Notes: a model not told the origin generated them from the sequence alone. A DNA stretch of 64,000 bases from Paraburkholderia atlantica (GCF_009362785.1 NZ_WHNQ01000002.1:248001-312000), one strand, 5' to 3'. Shown: positions 34,456-44,243, counted from the first letter of the stretch. Made by a program: numbers and translations.

Positions 34456-36027
34456 ATGACTGAACCGACCCAGCCGAATGCGGCCCAGCGGAATGCCGCC
34501 CAGCGGAATGCCGCCCAGCCGACTGTCGTGCCCGAAGTGGACGACAACAAGATCATCGCCGAGCGCCGCGAAAAGCTGCGCGAGCTGCGTGAGCAAGGCG
34601 TCGCTTATCCGAACGACTTCCGTCCCACGCACCACGCCGAAGATTTGCAGGCGCAGTACGAGCACACCGACAAGGAAGCGCTCGAAGCGAATCCGCTCGA
34701 AGTCGCGATCGCCGGCCGCATGATGCTCAAACGCGTGATGGGCAAGGCAAGCTTCGCGACCGTGCGCGACGGCTCGGGTCAGATCCAGTTCTTTATCACG
34801 CCGGCCGACGTCGGTCAGGAAACCTACGACGCGTTCAAGAAGTGGGACATGGGCGACATCGTCGCCGCGCGCGGCGTGCTGTTCCGCACCAACAAGGGCG
34901 AGCTGTCGGTGCGCTGCACGGAGTTGCGTCTGCTGTCGAAGTCGCTGCGTCCGCTGCCGGACAAGTTCCACGGTCTCGCCGACCAGGAAATGAAGTACCG
35001 CCAGCGCTATGTCGATCTGATCGTCACGCCTGAAACGCGCCGTACGTTCGTCGCGCGTACGAAGGCGATTTCGTCGATCCGCAAGTACATGGCCGACGCG
35101 AACTTCATGGAAGTCGAAACGCCGATGCTGCATCCGATTCCGGGCGGCGCGGCGGCCAAGCCGTTCTCGACGCACCACAACGCGCTCGACATGCAGATGT
35201 TCCTGCGCATCGCGCCGGAGCTGTATCTGAAGCGTCTGGTGGTGGGCGGCTTCGAGCGTGTGTTCGAGATTAATCGTAACTTCCGCAACGAGGGCGTGTC
35301 CGTGCGCCACAACCCGGAATTCACGATGATCGAGTTCTACGCGGCCTACACCGACTACAAGTGGCTGATGGACTTCACCGAGCAACTGATCCGCCAGGCC
35401 GCGATCGATGCGCTCGGCACGGCCACTATCACCTATCAAGGCCGCGAGCTCGACCTGTCGAAGCCGTTCCATCGTCTCACGATCACGCAGGCGATCCAGA
35501 AGTACGCGCCGCAATACACGAACGAGCAACTTGCCGACAGTACGTTCCTGCGCGCCGAACTGAAGAAGTTTGGCGTCGATGCCTCGCAGCCGCAGTTCCT
35601 GAACGCGGGCATCGGCTCGCTGCAATTGGCGCTGTTCGAAGAGACAGCCGAGTCGCAATTGTGGGAGCCGACCTACATCATCGACTACCCGATCGAGGTG
35701 TCGCCGCTCGCGCGCGCGTCGGACAAGGTGGAAGGCATTACCGAGCGCTTCGAGCTGTTCATTACCGGCCGCGAAATCGCCAACGGTTTCTCTGAGCTGA
35801 ACGATCCGGAAGATCAGGCCGCGCGCTTCAAGAAGCAGGTCGACCAGAAGGACGCCGGCGACGAGGAAGCAATGTTCTACGACGCGGACTACATCCGCGC
35901 GCTCGAATACGGCATGCCGCCGGCGGGCGGCTGCGGTATCGGCATCGACCGTCTGGTGATGATGCTGACCGATAGCCCGAGCATCCGCGACGTGATCCTG
36001 TTCCCGCATCTGCGTCGTGAAGATTGA
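34456..36027 (+). CDS. lysS: Lysyl-tRNA synthetase (class II)
   Basis: Charges tRNA-Lys. The 523-residue protein has an N-terminal OB anticodon domain (about 70-180) and the class II core: motif 1 [20 protein letters not shown], motif 2 [20 protein letters not shown], and motif 3 [16 protein letters not shown]. The N-terminus carries a short tandem repeat of QRNAA. It is the last gene of the cluster with recJ and prfB, closed by a strong terminator. Confidence 0.97.
   Translation: MTEPTQPNAAQRNAAQRNAAQPTVVPEVDDNKIIAERREKLRELREQGVAYPNDFRPTHHAEDLQAQYEHTDKEALEANPLEVAIAGRMMLKRVMGKASFATVRDGSGQIQFFITPADVGQETYDAFKKWDMGDIVAARGVLFRTNKGELSVRCTELRLLSKSLRPLPDKFHGLADQEMKYRQRYVDLIVTPETRRTFVARTKAISSIRKYMADANFMEVETPMLHPIPGGAAAKPFSTHHNALDMQMFLRIAPELYLKRLVVGGFERVFEINRNFRNEGVSVRHNPEFTMIEFYAAYTDYKWLMDFTEQLIRQAAIDALGTATITYQGRELDLSKPFHRLTITQAIQKYAPQYTNEQLADSTFLRAELKKFGVDASQPQFLNAGIGSLQLALFEETAESQLWEPTYIIDYPIEVSPLARASDKVEGITERFELFITGREIANGFSELNDPEDQAARFKKQVDQKDAGDEEAMFYDADYIRALEYGMPPAGGCGIGIDRLVMMLTDSPSIRDVILFPHLRRED
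34471..34530 (+). repeat. 15-bp tandem repeat within lysS
   Basis: CAGCGGAATGCCGCC occurs twice exactly (34486-34515), with a slightly diverged copy before it and a partial copy after. It encodes QRNAA repeats near the N-terminus of LysS. The repeat is in frame and ahead of the folded domain, so it should be tolerated. Confidence 0.8.
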
Positions 36028-36372
36028 GCGACGCTGAGCGCGAGTAGCCGTTCCACTTCGCGTGCAATGTGATGGTTTTGGAGAACGCCCGGTCGAGCCG
36101 GGCGTTTTTTATGCGCGCGTTTTCGCTTGCCGGGACCGTATTCTGCTGCCGATCGTTTTGTAACCGGCGGTAAAAGCTGCTCCATCGCACGCAAGTCTCC
36201 GTGGTCGCAACAACCTTAAAGGCGTGCTGACACCAAGGCGCGCCGCGCAGAGGCCACCGGCCCACGCCCAAGGCCGCCATCGAGCCGGTTACAAATGGAA
36301 ACGCCGACCGGATCGAATTGCCCGACACTCAGTCTCATAACGAGTCGGCTCTGTCAGAAACGGAGGCCCCAC
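36028..36372 (+). other. Intergenic region lysS to glycine-zipper gene
   Basis: About 345 bases. It holds the lysS terminator near its left end and, at its right end, the ribosome site of the next gene (GGAGG). The middle has no recognised gene or repeat; a promoter for the next gene should lie in it. Confidence 0.5.
36084..36110 (+). terminator. Rho-independent terminator after lysS
   Basis: AACGCCCGG, loop TCGAG, CCGGGCGTT then six T in total: a textbook intrinsic terminator 57 bases after the lysS stop. Confidence 0.94.
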
Positions 36373-37143
36373 ATGGACACCCCTACTCATCAATCCACGC
36401 AGCCGCGTCGTCTTCATCCGTTGATCGCGGTTGCCGCCGGCGCGGTGCTCGTCGCAAGTCTGGTCGCTACCGCCGCGATCACCGGCGTGTTCCCCAAGGC
36501 GTCGGGCAACGGCGCACAGAACGATCAGACACACGCCGCGCAGGTCAGCACGCAAGTGCCGGGCGTCGTCGATTCGGCCGCGCCGGTCAATCCCTCCGCA
36601 CAACAGCAGCAGGTTCAGGCTCAACCAGCGGCGCAGCCCGCTCCAGCGCCGGCCCCCGCTCCGGTGCAGCAACAGCAATATGCGCAGCAGCAACAGCAAT
36701 ACGCGCGGCAGCAACAGGCGCAAGCCGCGCCGCAGTCGCAGTACGCGCAACAACTCGAGCCGCAAGCGGCGCCGCAGTATGCGCAGCAGTCGGCGCCACA
36801 AGCCGCTCATTGCTCGAATTGCGGCACCGTCGTCGCGATCTCGGCGGTTCGGCATGAAGGACATGGCACCGGGATTGGCGCGGTCGGCGGCGCGGTGGCC
36901 GGTGGCGTCGTCGGCAATCAGTTCGGGGCCGGCAGCGGGCGTACCGCGATGACGCTGCTCGGCGCGCTCGGCGGCGGGTTGGCCGGCAACTCGGTCGAAA
37001 AACATCTGCGCAGCACGACGTCGTATTCGGTGCGCGTGCGCATGGAAGACGGCAAGACGCGCTACTTCACGTATCACGAGGCCCCGCCGTTCCACGACGG
37101 CGAGCGCGTGCGCGTGCAGAACGGCGGCCTCGTCGCCGACTGA
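36373..37143 (+). CDS. Gln-rich membrane protein with glycine-zipper 2TM domain
   Basis: A 256-residue protein. An N-terminal membrane span or uncleaved signal (LHPLIAVAAGAVLVASLVAT) is followed by a Gln/Ala/Pro-rich low-complexity stretch (about 70-145, many CAG/CAA runs), a Cys pair (HCSNCGTV), a glycine-zipper 2TM segment (GAVGGAVAGGVVGNQFGAG to LGGGLAGNSVEK) and a small beta C-terminus (SVRVRMEDGKTRYFTY). Similar proteins are annotated as SlyB/Rick 17-kDa-like. The ATG is supported by GGAGG. Probably envelope associated; exact role unknown. Confidence 0.82.
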   Translation: MDTPTHQSTQPRRLHPLIAVAAGAVLVASLVATAAITGVFPKASGNGAQNDQTHAAQVSTQVPGVVDSAAPVNPSAQQQQVQAQPAAQPAPAPAPAPVQQQQYAQQQQQYARQQQAQAAPQSQYAQQLEPQAAPQYAQQSAPQAAHCSNCGTVVAISAVRHEGHGTGIGAVGGAVAGGVVGNQFGAGSGRTAMTLLGALGGGLAGNSVEKHLRSTTSYSVRVRMEDGKTRYFTYHEAPPFHDGERVRVQNGGLVAD

Positions 37144-37190
37144 CACCGGCCGCCCCACTCTCGCGCTCTACTCTCGTCAACGCAGCCATC

Positions 37191-37224
37191 AAAAAAGGCG
37201 ATTCCATCGGAATCGCCTTTTTTT
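37191..37224. terminator. Bidirectional terminator between the glycine-zipper gene and iscX
   Basis: AAAAAAGGCGATTCC and GGAATCGCCTTTTTT (15 bp, perfect) with a three-base loop, and T runs on both strands. Convergent genes end on each side. Confidence 0.94.
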
Positions 37225-37254
37225 GCAGTTCAATGAACCGGCTCGAACGCGCGT

Positions 37255-37452
37255 TCAATAATCCGCGTCTTCGATCCACGCCGCCTGAATCGCTTCGAGA
37301 ATCTTTTCGCTCGAGCGGTTCGGATCGTCGTCGAAGCCTTCGAGTTCCATCACCCAGCGATGCAGGTCGGTGAAACGCACCTGCTGCGGATCGACATCCT
37401 GATGCTTGTCGGTCAGAGCCATCGCGATTTCTTGCGTATCGGTCCACTTCAT
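37255..37452 (-). CDS. iscX: Iron-sulfur assembly protein IscX
   Basis: A 65-residue acidic protein that binds IscS and iron and modulates cluster assembly. The winged-helix family sequence is seen as KWTDTQEIAMALTDKHQ, VDPQQVRFTDLHRWVMEL and EGFDDDPNRSSEKILEAI. It is the last gene of the isc operon, 15 bases after fdx. Confidence 0.95.
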   Translation of the reverse strand: MKWTDTQEIAMALTDKHQDVDPQQVRFTDLHRWVMELEGFDDDPNRSSEKILEAIQAAWIEDADY

Positions 37453-37467
37453 GGCGGCGCCCTCCTG

Positions 37468-37809
37468 TTAGTGGTTTTCCTTCGCGTGATTGATCGAGTA
37501 ACGCGGAATTTCGACGACCAGATCCTGCTCGTCCGGCATGATCGCTTGACAAGACAGGCGCGAAGCCGGTTCGAGCCCCCATGCCTTGTCCAACAGATCG
37601 TCCTCGTCTTCCTCGGACGGCGTCAAGGCGGCGAAACCCTCACGCACGATCACGTGACAGGTCGTGCACGCGCACGACTTCTCACACGCATGCTCGATTT
37701 CGATACCGTTATCGAGCAGGTTGTCGCAGATGCTCTTGCCGGGAACGGCGTCGATCACCGCGCCTTCCGGGCACAATTCGACGTGAGGCAGCACAACGAT
37801 TTGAGGCAT
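37468..37809 (-). CDS. fdx: ISC-system [2Fe-2S] ferredoxin
   Basis: Adrenodoxin-type ferredoxin that donates electrons during cluster assembly. The 113-residue protein has ligands in CEKSCACTTCHV (Cx5Cx2C) plus a further Cys in RLSCQAIM. It starts MPQIVVLPHVELCPEG, typical for Fdx. It sits between hscA and iscX. Confidence 0.97.
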   Translation of the reverse strand: MPQIVVLPHVELCPEGAVIDAVPGKSICDNLLDNGIEIEHACEKSCACTTCHVIVREGFAALTPSEEDEDDLLDKAWGLEPASRLSCQAIMPDEQDLVVEIPRYSINHAKENH

Positions 37810-37941
37810 ACAGTTTCCGTTTGGGTCTGAGGCACGGCGTGCAGGCTCCGTACCATTTTACTGGCGTCGCGCGGACTTTTTAAGTCCACGCGGCGCGCTC
37901 CGGTGATTCGTGCGCCGTGCGCAGTTCGTCCGTTCGCCCGT

Positions 37942-39813
37942 TCAGATCTCGTCGAGCTTGCGGCCCGACAGCGCGCGGCGAATTCCCTTGTTCATGCGGC
38001 GCGCGGCGAATTCGTCGGTGCCTTCGGCGAGCGCCTTCGTCGCGGCTTCGATCGCGCCGACGTCCTCGCCCGGCGCGACGTTGCGCAGCGCGGCGAGCAG
38101 CGCGTCGAGTTCGGTGCGTTCGCTGTCGTCGAGCAGTTCGGCGTCGGCGGCGAGCGCCGCGTCGGTCGCTTCGACGAGACGCTGCGCTTCGACCTGCGCC
38201 TCGCGCAGAGCGCGCGCCCGCATATCGATTTCAGCGGTCGAAAAGCTGTCTTCGAGCATGCGCGCGATGTCGTCGTCGGCGAGTCCATACGAAGGCTTCA
38301 CGACGACCGATGCCTCCACGCCCGACGCGAGTTCGCGCGCGAACACGGACAGCAGGCCGTCGGCGTCGACCTGGTAGGTCACGCGAATGCGCGCGGCGCC
38401 AGCGGCCATCGGCGGAATACCGCGCAGCTCGAAGCGCGCGAGCGAACGGCAATCGCTGACGAGTTCGCGCTCGCCCTGGACGACGTGAATCGCCATCGCG
38501 GTCTGGCCGTCCTTGAAGGTCGTGAAATCCTGCGCGCGCGCGACTGGAATCGTCGAGTTGCGCGGAATGATCTTCTCGGTCAGACCACCCATCGTCTCGA
38601 CGCCGAGCGACAGTGGAATCACGTCGAGCAGCAGCCACTCGTCGCCTTCCGCGCCGCGGTTGCCGGCCAACAGATCGGCCTGGATCGCGGCGCCGAGCGC
38701 GACGACCTGATCCGGATCGAGATTGACGAGCGGCGCCTGGCCGAAGAACGCCTCGACCGCGCGGCGGATCACCGGCATGCGCGTCGCGCCGCCAACCAGC
38801 ACCACACCCTTGATCTCTTTCGTGGTGACCTTCGCGTCGCGCAGCGCCTTTTTCGTCGGACCCAGCGTGCGTTGCACCAGCTCGGCCGTGATGGTCTCGA
38901 AAGTGGCTTCGTCGATCGTCAGATCGAGCGCGGTGCCGTTGGCAAGCGTGAGCTTGAGGTCAGCCTTCGGCGCGCTCGACAACGCCTCCTTGGCCTCGCG
39001 CACGCTATCGAGCAGCAGGCGCACGTCGTGCGGTGCGAGCGTCTGCGGCGCGATGCCGGCCTGTTCAAGCACATGGCGGTACAGCGCATGGTCGAAGTCG
39101 TCGCCGCCGAGCGCGGAATCGCCACCCGCCGCGAGCACTTCGAACACGCCCTTGGTGAGCTTCAGGATCGACAGGTCGAAGGTGCCGCCGCCGAGGTCAT
39201 AGACCGCGTACAGACCTTCGGCGCCGTTGTCGAGACCGTAGGCGATCGCGGCCGCGGTCGGTTCGTTCAGCAGACGCAGCACGTTCAGCCCGGCGAGGCG
39301 CGCGGCGTCCTTGGTCGCCTGGCGCTGCGCTTCGTCGAAGTACGCGGGCACCGTGATCACCGCGCCGACCAGCTCGTCGCCGAGTGTGTCTTCGGCGCGC
39401 TGGCGCAGCGTCGCGAGAATTTCAGCCGATACTTCCACCGGGCTCTTCACGCCGTCGACCGTGCGGATCTGCACCATGCCGGGTGCGTCGATGAAGTCGT
39501 ACGGCGCGTTTTCGGCGCCCTCCACCTCGGCCTTGCCGCGGCCCATGAAGCGCTTGACCGACACGATCGTGTTGCGCGGGTCGCTGGCGGCCTCGGCCTT
39601 CGCCCGGCGGCCGATGCGACGGCCGCCCTGTTCCAGGTAGCGCACCACCGACGGCAGCAGCACGTGCCCGTCTTCGTCGGGCAGCACATCGGGCAGGCCG
39701 CTGCGCACGGCGGCGACGAGGGAGTTGGTGGTGCCGAGATCGATACCGACCGCCAGACGCCGCTGGTGAGGCGCCGGCGCCATGCCGGGTTCGGAGATTT
39801 GCAGTAAGGCCAT
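37942..39813 (-). CDS. hscA: Hsp70-type chaperone HscA
   Basis: Specialised Hsp70 that, with HscB, releases clusters from IscU. The 623-residue protein has the nucleotide-binding domain ([43 protein letters not shown]) and the C-terminal substrate-binding domain. The start is ATG 39813 ([10 protein letters not shown]) with GAGAAG upstream; the frame stays open upstream for 52 codons but that part is not Hsp70-like. The gap to hscB is 182 bases, longer than elsewhere in the operon. Confidence 0.96.
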   Translation of the reverse strand: MALLQISEPGMAPAPHQRRLAVGIDLGTTNSLVAAVRSGLPDVLPDEDGHVLLPSVVRYLEQGGRRIGRRAKAEAASDPRNTIVSVKRFMGRGKAEVEGAENAPYDFIDAPGMVQIRTVDGVKSPVEVSAEILATLRQRAEDTLGDELVGAVITVPAYFDEAQRQATKDAARLAGLNVLRLLNEPTAAAIAYGLDNGAEGLYAVYDLGGGTFDLSILKLTKGVFEVLAAGGDSALGGDDFDHALYRHVLEQAGIAPQTLAPHDVRLLLDSVREAKEALSSAPKADLKLTLANGTALDLTIDEATFETITAELVQRTLGPTKKALRDAKVTTKEIKGVVLVGGATRMPVIRRAVEAFFGQAPLVNLDPDQVVALGAAIQADLLAGNRGAEGDEWLLLDVIPLSLGVETMGGLTEKIIPRNSTIPVARAQDFTTFKDGQTAMAIHVVQGERELVSDCRSLARFELRGIPPMAAGAARIRVTYQVDADGLLSVFARELASGVEASVVVKPSYGLADDDIARMLEDSFSTAEIDMRARALREAQVEAQRLVEATDAALAADAELLDDSERTELDALLAALRNVAPGEDVGAIEAATKALAEGTDEFAARRMNKGIRRALSGRKLDEI

Positions 39814-39995
39814 CTGGATCTTCTCGGGGACGTTGTGCCCCGTCCTGAATGTTCGCGTTGCTGGGGGTGATGCCACGGCTCGCGGCCGCTCTGGTTTTTG
39901 TTTGTCGCTTGCTACATCGCTGCCTACCGGTGCTGCTTCGGCGTGTTGCTGTTTGCCAGCGCGGCGCATTTTTGCGCGCGTCGCACGAAATCGCG

Positions 39996-40523
39996 CTAGC
40001 CTTCGAGCCGCTCGATCTGCGCGCCGATTTCCGACGCGACGCGCTCGATGAACATCATCTGCCGCACCGCCTCGGCAGCCGCCTGATTCGCGCCGCTATC
40101 GAGCGATGCGCCGAGCTTGTCGAAGCGCTGACGTTCCTCGTCGCGCAACTCGATGAGCAGCGCGTCGAGCGCGTCGACGTTCTTCGCCGCTGCCGCGTCC
40201 TCGATGTTCTCGCGCCACTCCATCTGCTGCATCAGGAACGCGGGCTCCATCGCCGTGTTGTTCTCCGCGCCGACGTTGATGCCGCGCAGCGACAGCAGAT
40301 AGGTCGCGCGCTTGAGCGGATCGCGCAGCGTCTGATACGCCTCGTTCGCGCGCGTCGCCCATTGCATCGCGATACGCTTTTGCGCATCGCCGGCCGCCGC
40401 GAAGCGATCCGGATGCACCTGCGCCTGCACGGTGCGATACGCGTGATCGAGCGTGGCGGCGTCGAGCGCGAATTGCGCCGGCAGACCAAACAGGTCGAAG
40501 TGGCTGTCGTTCAGCGAGGCCAT
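39996..40523 (-). CDS. hscB: Co-chaperone HscB
   Basis: J-domain protein that brings IscU to HscA. The 175-residue protein has an N-terminal J domain with the HPD motif in [14 protein letters not shown] and the typical [22 protein letters not shown] helix region split between motifs. The C-terminal three-helix domain binds IscU. It lies between iscA and hscA. Confidence 0.95.
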   Translation of the reverse strand: MASLNDSHFDLFGLPAQFALDAATLDHAYRTVQAQVHPDRFAAAGDAQKRIAMQWATRANEAYQTLRDPLKRATYLLSLRGINVGAENNTAMEPAFLMQQMEWRENIEDAAAAKNVDALDALLIELRDEERQRFDKLGASLDSGANQAAAEAVRQMMFIERVASEIGAQIERLEG

Positions 40524-40661
40524 CGAATTAAAGTCCGTTGATGAAAACGTGGTGTGGCAACGTTGGGCCGTGTCAGGCGCGAGCGCTTCACGCGAGCGCG
40601 GATCAAACTAAAAAGGCGGCCCGCGCCGCCTTTGATCCGCCGCACGCGGAAAGTAACGAAT

Positions 40662-40985
40662 CTAGACGCGGAACGACTCGCCGCAGCCGCATTCGTCTTT
40701 CACGTTCGGGTTGTTGAACTTGAAGCCTTCGTTCAGCCCTTCGCGCGCGAAGTCCAGCTGCGTGCCGTCGATATACGCGAGACTCTTCGGGTCGACGACA
40801 ACCTTCACGCCGCCTGTCTCGAATACCTGATCTTCCGGCGCGAGTTCGTCCACGTACTCGAGCTTGTAGGCGAGGCCCGAGCAACCGGTGGTGCGCACGC
40901 CAACGCGCAACCCGATGCCTTTACCTCGGCGGGTCAGATACTTCTGGACGTGCTGTGCTGCCTTTTCGGTCAACGTAATTGCCAT
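40662..40985 (-). CDS. iscA: Iron-sulfur carrier IscA
   Basis: A-type carrier, 107 residues. Ligating cysteines are in [14 protein letters not shown] and in the C-terminal DECGCGESF. Starts [17 protein letters not shown]. It is third in the isc gene order, after iscU, at 81 bases. Confidence 0.97.
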   Translation of the reverse strand: MAITLTEKAAQHVQKYLTRRGKGIGLRVGVRTTGCSGLAYKLEYVDELAPEDQVFETGGVKVVVDPKSLAYIDGTQLDFAREGLNEGFKFNNPNVKDECGCGESFRV

Positions 40986-41066
40986 AACGTTTCTCAGTTG
41001 CCAGAGTGCGCGGCGCGCGGGTCCGCGTCGCGCTCACCGGTTGCTTCGTTCTTACCTTGTTGCTGC

Positions 41067-41480
41067 TCAGGCGGCCTTGCCGTCTTCGGCAACCGCTGCT
41101 TCGCCGTGGCGCTGCTTGTAGTCGGCGACCGCTGCCTTGATCGCGTCTTCCGCGAGGATCGAGCAGTGAATCTTCACCGGCGGCAGTGCCAGTTCTTCGG
41201 CGATCTGCGTGTTCTTGATCGACATGGCCTGGTCGAGCGTCTTGCCCTTCACCCATTCGGTGACGAGCGAGCTCGACGCGATGGCCGAGCCGCAGCCGTA
41301 CGTCTTGAACTTCGCGTCTTCGATGACGCCGTCCGCACCAACGCGGATCTGCAGCTTCATCACGTCGCCGCAGGCCGGCGCGCCGACCATGCCGGTACCG
41401 ACCGTGTCGTCGTCCTTCGCGAAGGAACCGACGTTGCGCGGGTTTTCGTAGTGGTCGAGGACCTTGTCGCTATAAGCCAT
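41067..41480 (-). CDS. iscU: Iron-sulfur cluster scaffold IscU
   Basis: Scaffold on which [2Fe-2S] and [4Fe-4S] clusters are built. The 137-residue protein has the three cysteines in GAPACGDVMK, TYGCGSAIASSS and HCSILAEDAI, and the conserved LPPVKIHCS segment recognised by HscA. Starts MAYSDKVLDHYENPRN. It follows iscS at 72 bases. Confidence 0.98.
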   Translation of the reverse strand: MAYSDKVLDHYENPRNVGSFAKDDDTVGTGMVGAPACGDVMKLQIRVGADGVIEDAKFKTYGCGSAIASSSLVTEWVKGKTLDQAMSIKNTQIAEELALPPVKIHCSILAEDAIKAAVADYKQRHGEAAVAEDGKAA

Positions 41481-41552
41481 GATTACACTCCTTGATTCGT
41501 TTCAACCTGCAATCCGATGAACGGTCGATGTCGGTTTCGTTCAGCGGGCGCG

Positions 41553-42776
41553 TCAGTGCGCGGCCCACTGGATGGTCGACAGATCGATGCCGTCCTTGTG
41601 CATTTCCCACAGCGGCGACAAATCGCGCAGCTTGGAAATCTTCGTCTTCAGCAGGTTGATCACGTAGTCGATTTCCTGCTCGGTCGTGAAGCGTCCCACC
41701 GTGAAGCGGATCGAGCTGTGCGCCAGTTCGTCGTTGCGGCCAAGCGCGCGCAGCACGTACGACGGCTCCAGCGACGCCGACGTGCACGCCGAGCCCGACG
41801 ACACCGCGACGTCTTTCACCGCCATGATCAGCGATTCGCCTTCGACGAAATTGAAGCTGATGTTCAGGTTGTGCGGCACACGCTGTTCCATGTCGCCGTT
41901 CACATACACTTCCTCGATTTCCGACAGGCCTTTCAGCAGCCGGTCACGCAGCATGCGGATGCGCTCGTTTTCGGTCGCCATCTCTTCACGCGCGATACGG
42001 AACGCTTCGCCCATGCCGACGATCTGGTGCGTGGCGAGCGTACCCGAACGCATACCGCGCTCGTGGCCGCCGCCGTGCATCTGCGCCTCGATACGAATAC
42101 GCGGCTTGCGACGCACGTACAGCGCGCCGATGCCCTTCGGACCGTAAGTCTTGTGGGCCGAGAACGACATCAGGTCGACCTTCAGCTTCTGCAGATCGAT
42201 CTGGATCTTGCCAGTGGCCTGCGCCGCGTCGACGTGGAAAATGATGCCCTTTTCACGCGTGATCTCGCCGATCGCCTCGATGTCCTGGATTACGCCGATC
42301 TCGTTGTTGACCGACATCACCGACACCAGAATCGTATCCGGGCGTAGCGCCGCCTTGAATGCGTCGAGGTCGATCAGACCGTCGTCCTTGACATCCAGAT
42401 AGGTAACTTCGAAGCCTTCGCGCTCGAGCTCACGAGTGGTGTCGAGCACGGCCTTGTGCTCGGTCTTCACCGTGACGATGTGCTTGCCCTTGCTCTTGTA
42501 GAAGTGCGCGGCACCTTTCAGGGCGAGATTGTCCGACTCAGTCGCACCCGAGGTCCAGATGATTTCGCGCGGATCGGCGTTCACGAGCGCGGCGACCTGC
42601 TCGCGCGCTTCCTCGACCGCGCGCTCGGCGTTCCAGCCATAAGCGTGGCTGCGCGACGCGGGGTTGCCGAACTGCTCGCGCAGATACGGAATCATCTTGT
42701 CCACCACACGCGGATCGATCGGCGTCGTGGCGCTGTAGTCCATGTAGATGGGCAGATGGAGAGAGTCGTTGTTCAT
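41553..42776 (-). CDS. iscS: Cysteine desulfurase IscS
   Basis: PLP enzyme that releases sulfur from cysteine for cluster assembly and tRNA thiolation. The 407-residue protein has the PLP lysine in [14 protein letters not shown] and the active Cys loop in [17 protein letters not shown]. Start ATG 42776 ([19 protein letters not shown]) has GGAGC upstream; a longer start at 42797 is less likely. It follows iscR at 83 bases. Confidence 0.98.
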   Translation of the reverse strand: MNNDSLHLPIYMDYSATTPIDPRVVDKMIPYLREQFGNPASRSHAYGWNAERAVEEAREQVAALVNADPREIIWTSGATESDNLALKGAAHFYKSKGKHIVTVKTEHKAVLDTTRELEREGFEVTYLDVKDDGLIDLDAFKAALRPDTILVSVMSVNNEIGVIQDIEAIGEITREKGIIFHVDAAQATGKIQIDLQKLKVDLMSFSAHKTYGPKGIGALYVRRKPRIRIEAQMHGGGHERGMRSGTLATHQIVGMGEAFRIAREEMATENERIRMLRDRLLKGLSEIEEVYVNGDMEQRVPHNLNISFNFVEGESLIMAVKDVAVSSGSACTSASLEPSYVLRALGRNDELAHSSIRFTVGRFTTEQEIDYVINLLKTKISKLRDLSPLWEMHKDGIDLSTIQWAAH

Positions 42777-42859
42777 CAATTGCTCCGGGGACGTCATGTG
42801 CTCTGGCTTCTGGATTCGATATGGGGCTGCGGCAGAAGATTTCTATCGCGTGCCGCGCT

Positions 42860-43390
42860 TCACGAACCGGCCATGTTGAAAACGGAATTGGGACCCTTGG
42901 GCGCCACGCGGACAGGTTCGACCGCCGGCGCGTCGCTGCGCCTGTCGCGCAGCACCGCCGGCGCGCCTTCGCGCGAACGCTGCTGGTCGACCAGATCCTT
43001 TAGCGAAACCGAATCGAGGTATTCGACCATTTTCTGGTTCAGCGTCGACCACAGCTCATGCGTCATGCAGTGGCCGTCGTGCTGCTTGGTGCCTTCGCAC
43101 GTGCCCTTGCCGCCGCATTGGGTGGCGTCGAGCGGTTCATCGACCGCAATGATGATGTCGGCCACCGTCACCTCTTCCGCACGGCGCGCGAGATTGTAGC
43201 CACCGCCCGGTCCGCGCACGGACTCGACGATTTCATGACGGCGCAGCTTGCCAAACAGCTGCTCGAGGTATGACAGGGAGATGTGTTGGCGCTGGCTGAT
43301 ACCCGCAAGCGTCACCGGGCCCTGCTCCTGGCGCAGCGCCAGGTCGATCATCGCCGTGACGGCGAAACGGCCTTTCGTGGTGAGTCTCAT
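42860..43390 (-). CDS. iscR: Iron-sulfur cluster sensing regulator IscR
   Basis: Rrf2-family repressor of its own operon. The 176-residue protein starts MRLTTKGRFAVTAMIDLAL at 43390; the six-residue upstream extension is unlikely. The Rrf2 winged helix occupies about 1-80. Cluster ligands are C92, C98 and C108 with H111. The third Cys is four residues later than in E. coli (CGGKGTCEGTKQHDGHC), so the loop is longer. Two IscR-type palindromes lie in its promoter. Confidence 0.97.
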   Translation of the reverse strand: MRLTTKGRFAVTAMIDLALRQEQGPVTLAGISQRQHISLSYLEQLFGKLRRHEIVESVRGPGGGYNLARRAEEVTVADIIIAVDEPLDATQCGGKGTCEGTKQHDGHCMTHELWSTLNQKMVEYLDSVSLKDLVDQQRSREGAPAVLRDRRSDAPAVEPVRVAPKGPNSVFNMAGS

Positions 43391-43407
43391 ATGATGTGGG
43401 AACCGCA

Positions 43408-43432
43408 ATTCTCGACAAGTTTTGTCAAGTAT
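43408..43432 (-). promoter_or_regulatory. IscR type 1 site, proximal
   Basis: On the minus strand ATACTTGACAAAACTTGTCG with AGAAT after it resembles the E. coli type 1 IscR operator (ATASYYGACTRWWWYAGTCRRSTAT) at about 21 of 25 positions by eye. It overlaps the -10 and initial transcribed region. Confidence 0.7.
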
Positions 43433-43455
43433 AAATACATGACCGATTTAGTCAA
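43428..43455 (-). promoter_or_regulatory. iscR operon promoter
   Basis: Minus-strand -35 TTGACT (43450-43455), 16-base spacer and -10 TATACT (43428-43433). The leader to the iscR ATG is about 30 bases. Both IscR-type sites overlap it. Confidence 0.75.
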
Positions 43456-43459
43456 GTAT
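43435..43459 (-). promoter_or_regulatory. IscR type 1 site, distal
   Basis: On the minus strand ATACTTGACTAAATCGGTCA followed by TGTAT matches the type 1 IscR consensus at about 23 of 25 positions by eye. It covers the -35 element. It is two bases from the proximal site. Confidence 0.8.
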
Positions 43460-43591
43460 GGGCGGTAAATTTTGTGTCATCTGCTTAATTGATCGCCAGA
43501 CTTCGACGCGGCGGGAGCACGTGCGGGGCACGCGGGATGGTGCAGCGTTTCTCGCCTGGGTGCGTCGCCCGCGTTCTTCATTTTTGGGCAG

Positions 43592-44092
43592 TTAACTAGC
43601 GAGCAACTGCGGGCGTAACGCGGCGATCAGCCCGCGGCAGGCTGCTTCGCACTGATCGAGCACCATCTCGAAGCCTTCCGCGCCGCCGAAATATGGATCG
43701 ACCACCTCTCGCGCGCCGCTCCAGCGCCCATCCGACTCCGGCACGAACTCCATCAGCAGACGGATCTTGTCACGCTGCGCAGGCGGGCACAGTTGACGCA
43801 ACGCGGCGACGTTGCGGTCGTCCATTGCAATCAGCAGATCGAAGCGCTCGAAGTCCGCGACCGTGATCTGGCGGCCGCGCAGCGCGTCGAGCGCATAGCC
43901 GCGCTGGCGCGCCGCGTGTTGTGCGCGCTCGTCGGGCGCTGCGCCGATGTGCCAATCGCCGGTGCCGGCCGAATCGATCAGAATGCGGTCCGCGAGCTTC
44001 GCCTCGTCGACCAGATGACGCATCACGCCCTCCGCCGTCGGTGAACGGCAGATATTCCCGAGGCAAACGAAACAGATGGACACGGTTTTCAT
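43592..44092 (-). CDS. Low-molecular-weight protein tyrosine phosphatase
   Basis: A 166-residue cytosolic phosphatase. The P-loop is VCLGNICRSPTAEG (Cx5RS) and the general acid Asp lies in VVDPYFGGAEGF. It lies just downstream of the isc promoter region, on the same strand as the isc operon but upstream of it. Members reverse protein tyrosine phosphorylation; in this case the partner kinase is not in the window, so exopolysaccharide or other signalling roles are only guesses. Confidence 0.93.
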   Translation of the reverse strand: MKTVSICFVCLGNICRSPTAEGVMRHLVDEAKLADRILIDSAGTGDWHIGAAPDERAQHAARQRGYALDALRGRQITVADFERFDLLIAMDDRNVAALRQLCPPAQRDKIRLLMEFVPESDGRWSGAREVVDPYFGGAEGFEMVLDQCEAACRGLIAALRPQLLAS

Positions 44093-44243
44093 CTGGGATT
44101 CTTAGACGCTCTGGGCGCCGCGCGTAAGGTCGTCAGACAGTCAGCCGACTGCGCCGCGATTATACAAACCTGGACGGATTCGCGCCGAGCGTGGTACAGC
44201 CGCGCGAGCCCAACGGCCGTCCGTCGCCGTCCGCCGCGCCTGC

